Shown one piece after another: positions 1 through 11,600 of a stretch of 64,000 nt of DNA. The notes under the pieces are model-generated. The model made no database searches and was not told the origin of the DNA. It worked only from the letters and a program-made list of their open reading frames with translations. Position 1 is the first letter of the stretch. Each line of letters begins with the position of its first letter. The stretch is from Paroedura picta. Lineage: Eukaryota; Chordata; Lepidosauria; Squamata; Gekkonidae. Where the stretch lies: the NCBI RefSeq assembly GCF_049243985.1, contig NC_135382.1:24656990-24720989 (forward strand), given 5' to 3'. Both the position numbers and the translations under genes were made by a program.

Positions 1-227
1 AATGCATTGTTAAAACCCATTAAACATTTATCAGGTGATATGACCATATATGGTCGTATCAACCCCTGAAACGGCCAATGATGGGCCTGGAGGGGGTGGG
101 AAGAGAAAGGGCCCAGATGGGCATGTCCACAGCTATGCTTCCCAACCATATCCTGTATGATGGCTCCACTTCAGGCCTGAAGAGTGTTTCAGGGGTTTCT
201 CAATGGCATAAGAGTTGAGAAAGGCTG
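1..227. mobile_element. hAT-like element, family B (cut by the window start)
   Basis: Its right end TTGAGAAAGGCTG (to 227) and its internal ATGACCATATATGGTC are shared with copies at 13534, 26967 and 42589. Full copies are about 325 bp, have CAGGCTTTCTC / GAGAAAGGCTG inverted ends, and no coding capacity. Confidence 0.75.
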
Positions 228-819
228 TGTAAGAATATGCAAGACCTGTAGTGTGCTTGATTTACCAACATAAGAATATCCTACAGGGGACAGCAGAGAT
301 GTGTAGTTAGCATATTTAAATTAGGAATTACCTTATATTTTTCAAATACTCTCCCCCCCTGTGTCCTTATTGGCTCCGTTGGAGAGGCCCTTGAGTACAC
401 TTCCTGTCTGCATTTCCTCCCCAGCCATTAGTCAGCCAATGAGGATGCTCACCGCTCTTCTTTACATAGTTGCTTCTCTTCTCAATAAAATTATTCTAAG
501 CTGCCGGATCTTGCTCCTCTTTTGCAAATTTAAACTCTGCCACCATAATCCCGGGTCTCCCAGATCCTGTCCTGACACTAACCACTACACAATGCTCCAG
601 TACTGGGGTGGGAGGGATGGCTGCCAACCTCCAGGTAGGGCCAGAAGTTCACCTTGAATAACAATTGATTTCCAGATTACACAGAGAGGTTCCTCTTTGG
701 GGAGCAGATTTCATGCAGCATTGCATCCCTGCAAAGCTCTCTACAGATGCTGCCCTTCCCAGGCACCATGCCCCCAAACGCCAGGAATTTCTCAAGGCAG
801 ATTCTGCATTCCTATAAAA
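228..819. other. Non-genic flank
   Basis: No exon is seen. 541-605 resembles the tRNA-like head of the window's common SINE in reverse (CTAACCACTACAC). 615-795 resembles the AGGGTTGCCAACCTCCAGG repeat family (family G). Confidence 0.5.
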
Positions 820-956
820 CAGCGGTAGTCAACCTATGGTCCTCCAGATGTTCATGGACTACAATTCCCATGAGCCCCTGCCAGCAAATGCTGGCAGAGG
901 GCTCATGGGAATTGTAGTCCATGAACATCTGGAGGACCACAGGTTGATTACCCCTG
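820..956. mobile_element. Foldback hAT MITE, family A, copy 1
   Basis: Inverted ends are CAGCGGTAGTCAACC / GGTTGATTACCCCTG. The two arms, about 60 bp, are nearly perfect inverted copies, so the whole element folds into one hairpin. A perfect 8-bp target duplication CTATAAAA lies at 812-819 and 957-964. Non-autonomous. Twelve copies of this family are in the window. Confidence 0.93.
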
Positions 957-2102
957 CTATAAAACATGTACTGGACCTTGGACAGCAGCATGTGGCCTTC
1001 CACAGTATAGCTGCCTATACTCACAGTGTGCTTAACTTTGCAATATTAGATGCATCAAATTAACACTTTTTGTTCCCCATCCATTTCAGTTTTTCATGAG
1101 TGGGTAAAGACTTGTTTTGGTTTTGTTTGGCATTCCTCCAATGACCCCCCTTTCCCAAACAATTTTTTAAATTTGTGTTCTTAGGTATTTGTATGTATTC
1201 TGGCTCTTTTTTCATGATGAATTTTGGGGAGAGGGGTTAATGGTTTTAAGACATGATTTTACCATGTCTGTTTTGATTTGTCAGCTGCTGAGGTGGCCCT
1301 TGGGAGGGCAGAAAGGGAGGATATAAATTCTGTAAAATTGATTTTTTTTTTTGAAAAATTAACTCCTGGGATTTTCTCAGTTCTGAACTTCTCACCCACA
1401 GAACGATCCAAAGATCCACAATGCAAATCCATGATGGAGACCCAAAATGGTAGAACTTATGGCCCTCAATGAAGTCAGTCAACAAGAGGTTTAGAAGAGA
1501 CAAAAGAAAATACTTCTTTCCTCAGCAAATAATTAAAAAGTCAATTTCACAGCCAGAGAATGTAGCAATGTATTTATTTATTAGATTTATAAGACCTCCC
1601 CTCTCAGCCCAGCCATCTTAGGGCAGAGTACAGCCATAAAAACATACAATAAAACACATAATCAGGTAAGCTATCTAAAACAGCAACTGGAGTCCTTGCT
1701 CCTAGGCCTTGTCACATTACCTGTCATGTTTTCCCTCACATTCCTCACCACATCCAGGGTATTATGAGGGAGAGTTTGGGGGAAAGGTCTTCGATATTTC
1801 TGGCATGCTGTCCTCTACTGAATGCCTGGCAGAGGAGCTCCCTTGTGCAGACTCTCTTTAAAAAGGGATGAGACAAATTCAGGGAGGATTGGTGCATCAG
1901 CAGCTACTAGCTGTGGGGAACAGAGGGAACCCCGACCCCACCCCATTCTTAGATGAATACCGGTCTATGAGGCAGCACTGGGGAAGTCTACCTTCCATGT
2001 TCTGCTGTTGGCCCTAAAATAACCAGCTGGCTACCATGTAAAACAGGATTCTGGATTGAGAACTCTGTTTTACAGGCCCTGCAGAAGTATGCCTGCAAAT
2101 TG
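957..2102. other. Non-genic stretch
   Basis: No exon recognised. 1564-1665 (TTATTTATTAGATTTATAAG onward) resembles a reverse LINE2/SINE tail. The rest is unassigned AT-rich DNA. Confidence 0.5.
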
Positions 2103-2333
2103 GACTCAGAGTCCAGTGGCACCTTTAAGACCAACAAAGATTTATTCAAGGTGTGAGCTTTCGAGTGCAAACACTCTTCCTCAGACTATGAACTACCATC
2201 ATGACAGTGGTTCATAATCTGAGGAAGGGTGCTTGCACTCGAAAGCTCACGCCTTAAATAAATCTTGGTTGTCTTAAAGGTGCCACTGGACTCTGATTGT
2301 ATTGTGCTTCTTCAGACCAACACGGCTACCCAT
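2103..2333. repeat. Palindromic dispersed repeat, family E, copy 1
   Basis: The left arm (2103-2190) contains GTGGCACCTTTAAGACCAAC and GTGAGCTTTCGAGTGCAA. The right arm (2213-2297) is its inverted copy, and the loop is itself partly palindromic. The right flank AGACCAACACGGCTACC is shared with other copies. Related pieces lie at 10541, 21596, 42250, 50750 and 52925. I recognise this as a widespread reptile repeat but cannot name its class. Confidence 0.7.
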
Positions 2334-3132
2334 TTGAAGCTATCCTTGGGGGGGTGTTGACTTGCCTGTTTTTGCCCGGATAAGGCATGGAGTTAAAGGC
2401 TGTTAAGTTTTTAAGGTGCGATGATTAAGAAAAATATTAAAATGAATATTATTAGACCAACTTTTGATTGGCTTTTTCCCATCCTTCCCATTTAGGACAC
2501 CCCTCTACAGCTGACAGTATCCGAAACAGCTATTTTGAGCCAGCTTTGGATGGTGGGTGAAGCTTTCTGGAGTGCAGAAGCCCACTGCCAAGGTAGCTGG
2601 TCCTGGACTCCCCTTCCCCAAGGAGCAGCCCAACTGAAACAGCCCAGCTGAAAACATTCCCACTTCTTACCTGTGAGAGCCCCACCCAAGCCCAATATTA
2701 AGGCAGGCAGCAGAAGCGATGGCCTTGGCCACTCCTAGCAGCCTCTGGGAATGCAGGGCTTAGGCGGGGAATGCTTCATTTACCGAAGGAAACCTTGGGC
2801 CAGGGTTTGCCTACCTGTGTTACGCCTTGCGATTGCTTAATTCATCCTTCACCTTTCCCATGCCAGCAACTGCACAGGAAACGGATGTGTTGTCTAGGCT
2901 GTATGCCAGACCCTCAGAAGTTCTCACAACTCTACTGGCACAACTCTTCTTTAGGAACTGTGGCCCCTGTAGATGGATCCAGCCCAGTTCACACCCCGTG
3001 ATTGCGACTCTGAGGGGCAACTGCACAGGGGAAAACTGCTCAGGTTCAAGTATCATCTGCCTGTGGCCCTCTGAATCTAAACCCACCTGTGTAGTGGCAG
3101 CCCTATGATTACAGCACTGCCTCCCCAGAGAG
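2334..3132. other. Non-genic stretch
   Basis: Several overlapping frames of 70-90 codons occur on both strands, but none resembles a known protein and no flanking splice signals support them. No repeat recognised. Confidence 0.5.
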
Positions 3133-3205
3133 GTAAGGTTACCAACCTTCAGGTGGCAACTGGAGACCTTCTGCTATTATAACTGATCTCCAGACAGCCA
3201 AAAGA
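3133..3205. mobile_element. Partial copy of the TA-flanked repeat, family G
   Basis: TAAGGTTACCAACCTTCAGG followed by ACTGATCTCCAGAC is the degraded left end of the family seen complete at 34647-34856. Confidence 0.5.
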
Positions 3206-3307
3206 CCAGATATGATGTGTTTGTGGATCTGCTGAGGACCAAGTAGAGCACCACGTTTCCATCTTGACTGGAGGAAGGCTCCAATTTTGATTGGGGGAGT
3301 GGTAGGG

Positions 3308-3437
3308 CAAGGGTAGTCAACCTGTCCAGATGTTCATGGACTACAATTCCCATGAGCCCCTGCCAGCATTTGCTGGCAGGAGCTCATGGGAAGTGTAGTC
3401 CATGGACATCTGGAGGAACACAGGTTGACTACCCCTG
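3308..3437. mobile_element. Foldback hAT MITE, family A, copy 2
   Basis: Ends are CAAGGGTAGTCAACC / GGTTGACTACCCCTG. The left arm lacks about 8 bp after the terminus. The flanking 8-mers TGGTAGGG and AAGTAGAG match at 5 of 8 positions, centre TA. Confidence 0.85.
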
Positions 3438-4036
3438 AAGTAGAGGTCTATGGTAGGAGCCAAGCAGATGTGTAATTGACCAATGTGCGGCCAGATCCCA
3501 TCTGCCAGATCTAATCACTTTGTGCGCACTGGCAGGAAGATCCATGGTCTGCTGTGTGTGTATAAACGTTGGGGTTTTCCTGTGGGTTTCCAGTCTTGTT
3601 GTTGGGACTTGTACACTAGCAACTTGTACTCCAGCTGAGATCATAAGAAGAGCTGTTCATACACCCAGCGGCCTGGCTTCCTTCGAACCCATGGATCTAA
3701 CCAGATGGCTGTTTTGGAGGATGGACTCGACAACATTACACCATGAAGAACTGGCTCTCCAACCTGAACTCTGCCCTTCCCAGGCTCTACCCCCCAAATC
3801 ATCAGGCAGTTCCCACCCCACAGCTGGTTACCCCTCACCTGGCCCCCTTATTTTTTATTTTTAAGAAGCCATTGAAGATGCCGTTATTACTAGCAGTCCT
3901 AAGTTGTGGATTTAAAGTTGGGGTTTTCATGTTTTTGATGTATCATATTCTGCGTGTTTTATCTACCCTGTAAGCTGCCTTGAGTTCTGTAAGGAAGAAA
4001 TATTAAATGTTCAAAATAAATAATAAGGAAAGAAGG

Positions 4037-4445
4037 TTTTGCTGGTTGTTGTGGGTTTTCTGGACTGCGCGGACAGGGTCTGGTAGTTTTAGTCCCTGAC
4101 ATTCTGCCAGGTGGCTGGTATCCTCAGAGGTAGGAGACGCCAAGATGGGGAAGATGGGGATCTCTCCATGCCAAAGGATGGAGTGTGTGAACAGCTGCAG
4201 CTGAGAAAAAAACGTTTCCTAGTTCAGTCCATCACCTGGGAGACTCCCAGATAAGACCGAATGTGATGCATTACACATGTGCACACACCAGAAGTAAATG
4301 AAATGTCCAGCAACTGTTCACACAGTCCACACTTTGGCCAGTTACTGGTGAAATATCAGGGACAAAGTACTGGGCCATGGCTACACAGCCTGGAAAACCC
4401 CCAGCCACCAGCTGTGAAAGCCTTCCAAAATTCAGAGGTTTTGCT
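4037..4445. mobile_element. Dispersed repeat, family H (possibly Penelope-like)
   Basis: GGTTGTTGTGGGTTTTCTGG at the left, CCTCAGAGGTAGGAGACGCC inside and GGAAAACCCCCAGCCACCAG at the right form an inverted arrangement known from many reptile genomes. A second piece lies at 63330-63435. The class assignment is a guess. Confidence 0.4.
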
Positions 4446-4904
4446 GTGCCCACTCTTCACAGGTTTGTTTCTGCAGACTGAAGGCCATCTGCTTGTCTGT
4501 GACTTGATATTTCTGCCTGGTATGGACTGCATTAGCAGGGTGCACCATCAATTCCCAAGGGCTGACAGCAGAAACCACACCGGAGAGCGTCGTCCCCATA
4601 AATGCCCCACACGTTCCAAACGACCTCGTTTAGTGTCACTGACACACAGGGCCCTGGCCCGGTTTGCTGAGGCAGGGATTCAAGAGTTAGCCCAAACGTT
4701 TATTTTTAGCAAGGGATGGCTGCCAATCGATTGATCTTTTTTTAAACCAGGGCAGCCGGACTTCCAGTGGGATGTCATAATGGAAATGTACAGCCCTGAG
4801 GCCTTGGTGGGATTCCTGGAACAGCGAGTGAGCAGGGAGAAGGAGCCGAATGAAAGGGTGTCAAGGCTTAAAGTTAGGGGATTGGGACAAAATACTAGAA
4901 CTCA

Positions 4905-5284
4905 AGAGCATTCACTGAAGCTGGTGAGCAGTAGGTTCAGGATGGACAAAAGGAAATATTACTTTATATTGAGAATGATTAAAATGTGGAATTCGCTGCC
5001 AGGGGATGTAGTGACGGCTGCAGGAATAAACAGCTTGAAAAGGGGATTACTAGATATTCATGGAGGATTAAGTCTAGCAGGGGCTACTGGCCATGGTGGT
5101 TGAGGGGAACCTCAACATTCACAGGTACACTAGTCCTCTGAATCCCAGAGCCAGAAGGCAACATCAGAAGAAAGCCTTGGTCTTTATGCCCTGTTGTTGG
5201 CCATCCAGAGGAACTGGTTTGCCGCTGTTTGAGACAGAATGCTGGACTACTGGTCTGAACCAGCAGGGCTCCTCTTATGTTCTT
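4905..5284 (+). mobile_element. CR1-clade LINE 3' end
   Basis: GAAATATTACTTTATATTGA, AATTCGCTGCCAGGGGATGT, GAACTGGTTTGCCGCTGTTT and the ending GCAGGGCTCCTCTTATGTTC follow the order of a CR1-type 3' end that terminates in TTCTTATG-like repeats. Other copies are at 12766 (+), 25328 (-) and 29427 (-). Confidence 0.6.
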
Positions 5285-5412
5285 AATGTCTTTTTCAGAA
5301 ACATCCTTTTTCTTCCTCTTTCAAAAGAGAGATTTTTCATTTCCTCTTTGAAAGGATATCAATGCACCTTTGGGGAGTTCACTTTTGCAGTTTTATGTTT
5401 ACACACCAGGGT

Positions 5413-5545
5413 TTAGGGTTGCCAGGTCGCCCCTGGACACCAGCAGGCGATGGGGGGAGCATAAGGTTGGGAAGCACCTGGGAGTTTTCGGGGAGGAGTC
5501 TGGGAAAGTCAGGGACCTGGAGGCTGGCATCCCTATCTCCGGTAC
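5413..5545. mobile_element. Fragment related to family G
   Basis: TTTAGGGTTGCCAGGTCGCC, then GGAAGCACCTGGGAGTTTTC and GGAGGAGTCTGGG resemble an inverted copy of the GTTGCCAAC repeat family. Confidence 0.4.
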
Positions 5546-6741
5546 TTGGCTGGAGTCAAGAGATCAAGTGCGGGCACCCGCCCCCAGGCAGTTGATACAA
5601 GAACAAGCACTACCAGAAGCTGCCAACCTGTTGTGGCAATATTCATCCTGCCTCTCTTGCAGAGCAAGAAAGCACATTGCACTGTATAAATCGGTGAGTG
5701 AAACCCCAAAGGGGATACTGCTGGAACTGAGCCAGAAAAAGCCAAGGGGCTTGCAGGAAAATTAAGAAAGTAGAGTGAGAGAAAATAACACAAGCACTGT
5801 GGCATTAACTGCTGATCCAGCATTATTTCAGTCTATATAACCGATAGGCTCTTCTGCGATCAATCAAAAGCACTGCTGGGCAACAGCCCCAATTGGCTCC
5901 ACCCACATTCCAAAACCACTTAGTAGGCACCAAGAAAGGGGCTAGAGGGCTTGCAGATGGCATGCTGGGGAGCCTCTTAGAATGGTAAAGGCACTGTCCA
6001 CCCTTACAGCTTTCTACCTGGACAGAACACCCAGGTTAGAAAATGACCCAGCCAGTACACTGATGCTGAACTTTGGGATGTTATTTTTTTTTTTAAGAAC
6101 ATTGAATTAAATATGTTTGGGGCTTTAAAGAGATACTCCTAGAGTCTCCCCTCAGAAGAGATTACTCCCAAGAGGTATTTTCAAGCGCTGTGAAAAGATC
6201 TGTATATCTGGAAACTATCTACTTTACCAAGTGCGTCCTTGGGATAGAACACCCCGGGGCCTGGGCAAAATTTTTTACAATGTTTAAAATGAATGCGGTT
6301 ATTTTGGGTCTCAGGGCCTGGGTGTTTACATACTGGAAAACATAATGTCCACTGCAACCATGTTTAAAAATATTTTTAGGAAATTCTGAAATACATTGAT
6401 CTTCGACTTGGGGTGGAAATGCCGAAGACTTCGAGCAGTGTAAGTTTTTCGGAGTTCTGCCAGAGTGCTAATGGGCAACGAAGGACGTGGGTAGCTGGGT
6501 CTTTACATCTGAGTGGATCAAAGGTTCTCAAGCCTTACACGTGCCTTTGCATTGCTCAAATGCATCAGGACAGGCACTACGAACAGATTGAAAACACTGT
6601 CCCAACCAGGACACAGAGAGCCTGGAAAACAGCTACCTCCATAATGAATAATCTGCCAATTGGTCTCTTCAAGCAGAAGACACTGTGATTATTTTTTTTT
6701 TTAAACTACCCCCACAAATCCATAGAGAACACAGCGGTTCT
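5546..6741. other. Non-genic stretch downstream of OSGIN1
   Basis: No exon, no clear repeat. There are several A/T runs. It separates the OSGIN1 3' end from the repeat-rich left flank. Confidence 0.5.
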
Positions 6742-6747
6742 TTTAAT
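6742..6747 (-). terminator. Candidate OSGIN1 polyadenylation signal (ATTAAA)
   Basis: ATTAAA on the minus strand lies about 890 nt past the OSGIN1 stop. I saw no AATAAA on that strand between 6400 and 7637. The region 6748-7637 would then be 3' UTR; it is unique-looking with no recognised repeat. Position alone supports this. Confidence 0.3.
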
Positions 6748-7637
6748 GCCAAAAATAATTAATATACAAAGCTATTTGGAAAGATATAAAAGGCATTTAA
6801 AAAAAGCACAGTAACAAATTCAATAGCTTTAAAACTGGCACCATTTTTTTTAAAAAAAAAACCTTTTTCCCTGAGATTTATGCTATTGCATCTTCATTCA
6901 GAGGTTACTTAAATTGCATGACTGCAAAAATGGAAATCAAGAGCTCAATAGGCTGGTCCCCATAGGGCTGTCCCATCTTCAGATCCGACCGTACAGATGC
7001 ATCTTAAGGATGCAAGAACATGTTTGTGGCCAATAGAATCTTGCGCTTTGATTGGATCTCAATGTTCCATGTACCTTCGACCAAGCCAAAAGTGGTCTTC
7101 TCACCAGTCCCCACCCTGCAGCTTCCTCTTGTTCCCCCCCAACTCTAAAAAGTTGCTCTTGGAAGGAGCAACTCCTTGTCCCTAATTTAGTTCTGCACCA
7201 TTACTCCTTGATGGTTTGATTTGGTGGCCATCCAGATAACAATTGGGGTGGGACCCATTTGTACCTGAGGTCCATACACTGAGAAGGAAAACGTGTTACC
7301 TTCTAACTCTACGGACCCCACAGTGCTGTTCCTTTCCTTAAAGACCTGCCAGCTGAGAATTACCATTGTGTACCCTCTTCTACATAGAGTAGAAGGCAGT
7401 CTCCCATAACTCTGTATACCACAGGCTACATAGGGCCACCTTCAAATTTTACACATGGGGAGAAAAGTGCAGCAGAACCGCCACAAATTTGTTGACTTGA
7501 AGTGGACACTCAGCACTTCAGGGCAACTCCCGAACATGCTATGGTGGTGAGACTTCTGAAATGGCTTCTACCTATCCAAGGCTCTTGCTTTTCCTGAGAA
7601 CACATCGGCTTTTGAGAACATGGGGATCTGGCCAGGG

Positions 7638-8640
7638 TTATGGAGGGTTTTTGTTGGCCTTCTTCAGCAAAGAGCTGGCAATAGCCAAAGCGCCGCCTTG
7701 GACAAAACGCACAAAATTATCCCCAGCTAGCGGTCCCATGGCATAGAGTCCCTTCTCATGAATCGATTCGTAAGTGAAGGGATCTATATCGATTGGGTTC
7801 CTCTTGGAACTGACCGGCTGTTCGCAGTCTACCGCCAAGTCCACACCATTATTGGGCAGGTAAGAGAGGTTGGGATTGGAGCCAATGAGAACAAAAGCCA
7901 TAGAGATGTTGAAGACTTTCTGGCGGCCGTTCTTATCTCGGAAGATGCACTTCCTGTCCTCTGTGAAGGACACTATGTGGTGCTCGGGAAGGCTGATGTA
8001 GCTCTCATACAGTCCTGGCCCAGAAGCCACCTCTTCTTTCATCATCTGATGGACTTTGTGGTACTCAGGATACATAGTTTTGGGGAGTTGGTTGAAGATC
8101 AGAGCTGGATCGTTGACGCTCCGCCGGAAGGCGTGGATCACCGGGATGCTGCAGTGGCGGGCAAAGAGGATTGCATCTGCTGCCGTAAGTCCAGCACCCA
8201 GAATCAGAATTGGATCGGACATTGTGCCAATCTCCTTGGTCCTTGCAGCATCTTCCAGGGCAGAAAGCTTGTGGTGGACAAAAGGAAGGTTTTCTCCTTG
8301 GACTCCAAGCCAGGACGGACTGTCATAGGTCCCTGTGGCTAAAACCACATTTTCAGTACATACAGAGAAAGGCTGCGTGCCATTGACGGTGGTGACAAAA
8401 CCCTCAACTTGGAAGAGGTTTCCATTTTCTTTGTCATTGTCTTGTGGCATCTCAGAAAGATCCCATCTAGAACCACCACCTCTTGCGCCCTGACTGCTGT
8501 AGTCAGCATCCACGCTGAGGCTTTTCACAGACGTCACAACCGTTCCACAGAAAAAATTATTTTCTAAACCTTTGTTGGCCACGTAGTATTGGTAGTACTG
8601 AACGATATCGCCAGCTGTGGCCCTGTTGTTCCTGAAGCCT
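7638..8640 (-). CDS. OSGIN1: OSGIN1 last coding exon (residues 160-493 and stop)
   Basis: The acceptor is ...TTCATTGCAG and the TAA stop is at 7640-7638. The exon starts GFRNNRATAGDIVQYYQYYV and ends SSLLKKANKNPP. It carries the second nucleotide-binding loop GAGLTAADA, and HVVS-type loops typical of the family are present. Compared with my recollection of the human protein, a stretch rich in Ser, Gly and Asp near residues 199-233 is longer. Confidence 0.97.
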
Positions 8641-11600
8641 CTGCAATGAAAACATCACTGTCAGTACTGTCTTAATATTCAAAGGAAGACTCTGCTATGG
8701 AAACTGAGCCAAGGGGTTGGATCACTGGGTTGGATCCAACCAGGTCTTTTGCTCAAGTTGAAGTATTGGGTTGGATCCAACCAGGCTTTTTGCTCAAGCT
8801 GAATTATTGGGTTGGATCCAAAGCTGAATTATTGGGTTGGATCCAACCAGGCTTTTTGCTCAAGCTCCCCCAACCGCTTGGTCACTCTAGTCCTCATTTC
8901 ACATCACTTTTATCCACACAGGTCCCACATTTCCCAGCACAGATGCCATGATCCCTAGCAGAGTGGGGGAAAGGGCCTCCCTCCCTTTCTTGCCAGTGGA
9001 AAAACATGGCAGGATCCAACCTACTCTGTCCTGCTAGCAGCAGATTGCAACCGGCTTAAAGAGAATTCAAGAGTGCAAATGGAAAGCCAGCTGCACACAT
9101 AAGAACTTCCAGTTCCCGGAGTTTTCGAGAACCGCCCACGAGATAACTGTAATTTTGCTTAGACGTGGAATGAAGGTGTGTTTGGGCTTGTGCACTAACC
9201 CAACAGCTTGAGAGATCTTGCCAGCTTATCTGCTGGTGTGATCCTGAATGGAGATGGAACATCCTCTTACGAATAAGCTGTTCCATCCAGAAGGGTTTGG
9301 AAACTGTACTGTTACCCAGAGAAGATTCTTATCCAGAAGTCTGGAACTTTAAGCAGAAGGAAACGGCACCACCTTTCCTCCCCATTCTAAGCCAACATTG
9401 GGAACATTTCTGCCTATTGCTACATATTAGCCTCCTTGGAGTTTTGCCAACCACACAAAATACAGGTCTTTACATTTTTCTACATGCTGAAAGAACGATC
9501 TGCTATGTTTCTCCATATTCAAAGAGAAACTGGACCTCACTCTCCCAGAGGTCTGCAAATCACTTCAAGGAAAACATCTCATTTGTTGACTGTTTCATAA
9601 AAACGGAAGGAAATCTTACTTTTTCTTCCTACTCATCCAGTCTTTGAACTGAAGGTCAGGAAGCCCCATCCAGTCTCCCCGGCTCAGCGTGAACATAGAC
9701 CCCTCAATAGACTGAAAAGAGAAAGGAGGGTCAGACAAATTCTGTATTTATATTTTATGCTTTTGTCAAAAGTTTCGGTCTGTCTTTCAGGATCAACACG
9801 GGGTTTACATATTCAGTGGCTCAGTTCAGACATTGTGCAACGCCATGGTTGTATTCAGCTCTGGTTAGTGGGACTACAGTTTGCCCAGGTCCATCAAGCA
9901 GGATCTGAAACTGTCTTAACTGTGGTTTAATGCGATGTCTGAGTGCAGATATCTTGCCTTGATCCTGGATCGTTCTTTGGCAGCACTTTCTCAGGAAACA
10001 CAGGAGACAAACTCAGGATTTGTAGAGAAAATCCAGGAAGTGAATGACTGAATGTGAACTCGATCCTGGTTTCACAAACGAACCAAGTGTTAACATTATG
10101 GATGGAGCAGAGTTGTTCTCTCTTGCCCCGGAGGGACGGACCAGAACCAATGGGATGAAATTAATTCAAAAGAAATTCCGTCTAAACATCCGGAAGAAGT
10201 TCCTGACAGTCAGAGTGGTTTCTCAGTGGAACAGGCTTCTTCGGGAGGTGGTGGGTTCTCCATCTTTGGAAATTTTTAAACACAGGCTGGATAGCCATCT
10301 AACGGAGAGGCTGATTCTGTGAAGGCTCAAGGGGGTGGCAGGTGACAGTGGATGAGTGATACGGTTGTGAGTGTCCTGCATAGTGCAGGGGGTTGGACTA
10401 GATGACCCAGGAGGTCCCTCCCAACTCTATGATTCTAAGAATCTATGAGCCAACAGCTGTCGCTTACACAGAATGCTAAATGACTGACAAACATTAGCCA
10501 CATATTCAAAGGGAAAGCCATGCTGGGGCAACAGAACCAACTTTGAGTCCAGTGACACCTTTAAGACCAGCAAAATTTAATTCTGCATTCCTGTGCATGC
10601 ACACTTCTTCAGAAACATACATTGACAGGCAGTATTTTATGCAAGGGGAAAAAGAAAAGGGTGTATACATTAAAAAAAATTATGCAAAGGTGAGGGAAAA
10701 CTGAGAGGAAGCTCCAGGCAGCTGAAGCAGCAGGGAGGAGAAATCTGAATCCTTCCCAAGAGGAATAGCTCCACCGTAGCGAGCTTCATGAGGCTGTTGG
10801 AAACTCCCAGCCGCTGCCTGCCCTTCCAAAAATAAAACCTGAAAGTTGACAGGCTTGAAGGGGGAAGCACAAGTGGTCGTTTACTGGCTGGACATAAATA
10901 AGCAAAGCCATGGAAACTAGGTCTGCGCACTATCAACAAGCAGAGCATGGACGTTCGCACGCACAGACTTCTAACTGACTGGGCAGAGTGCATTGACCTA
11001 GCTTGGGCCGGCAGTTCTGGCCTTGCAGAAATGCAATGGCTACACCACACAGCCACATTTAGTAGCACCATGATCTCTGGAGGGTGCACGGCATTGCCTC
11101 AGAACCAGAACCGTCTGGACTCCGGGGTCATTTGCAAGATGGTTAAAAACTCCTAGGAGCGGAGAAAGTTAATTTGGGTGGCGTTAGCAAGTCTGGAGTA
11201 GGTGCTCTAGTCACCCATGAGACTGCCTTTTACTAAGTCAGTATATATAATAAAAAGAAGCACCAAGTCGGGCTATTGGGCTGCCAAGGTGGGTATTATC
11301 TATTCCAATTAGCACCAGCCTGCTTTCCCCACATGGGCTTCCTGATCATCTTCACTGGAAATGCCAAGGGTTGAACCTGAGACGGCAGACATTCAAGACA
11401 AATGCTTCACCACAAAGCCACGATTCCACCCCTAGTCACTGATGCATCAAAATGCCCTTACGTGCCAAGCTCCTCCGGGAAGGTTATTGCCAAGAACCAG
11501 ATGAGGAACAGCACGGTCGGACTGGTGCCACCATGTGAGAACAGAATCTGCCGTCCCACCGAAGTCAGTATCTGGGCGTAACAGAGCATCAAAGAGAAGA

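Noticed and set aside
360-590. LTR-like look: AATAAA followed by a CCCGGGTCTCCCAG stretch
   Set aside because: No matching ends or target duplication, and 541-605 is better explained as the reversed head of the common SINE.
4279-4734. 151-codon open frame
   Set aside because: Half lies in the family H repeat; no known domain. The HTGERRPHKCP piece looks like a zinc-finger linker but has no fingers around it.
7758-8342. 194-codon plus-strand frame
   Set aside because: Antisense shadow of the last OSGIN1 exon.
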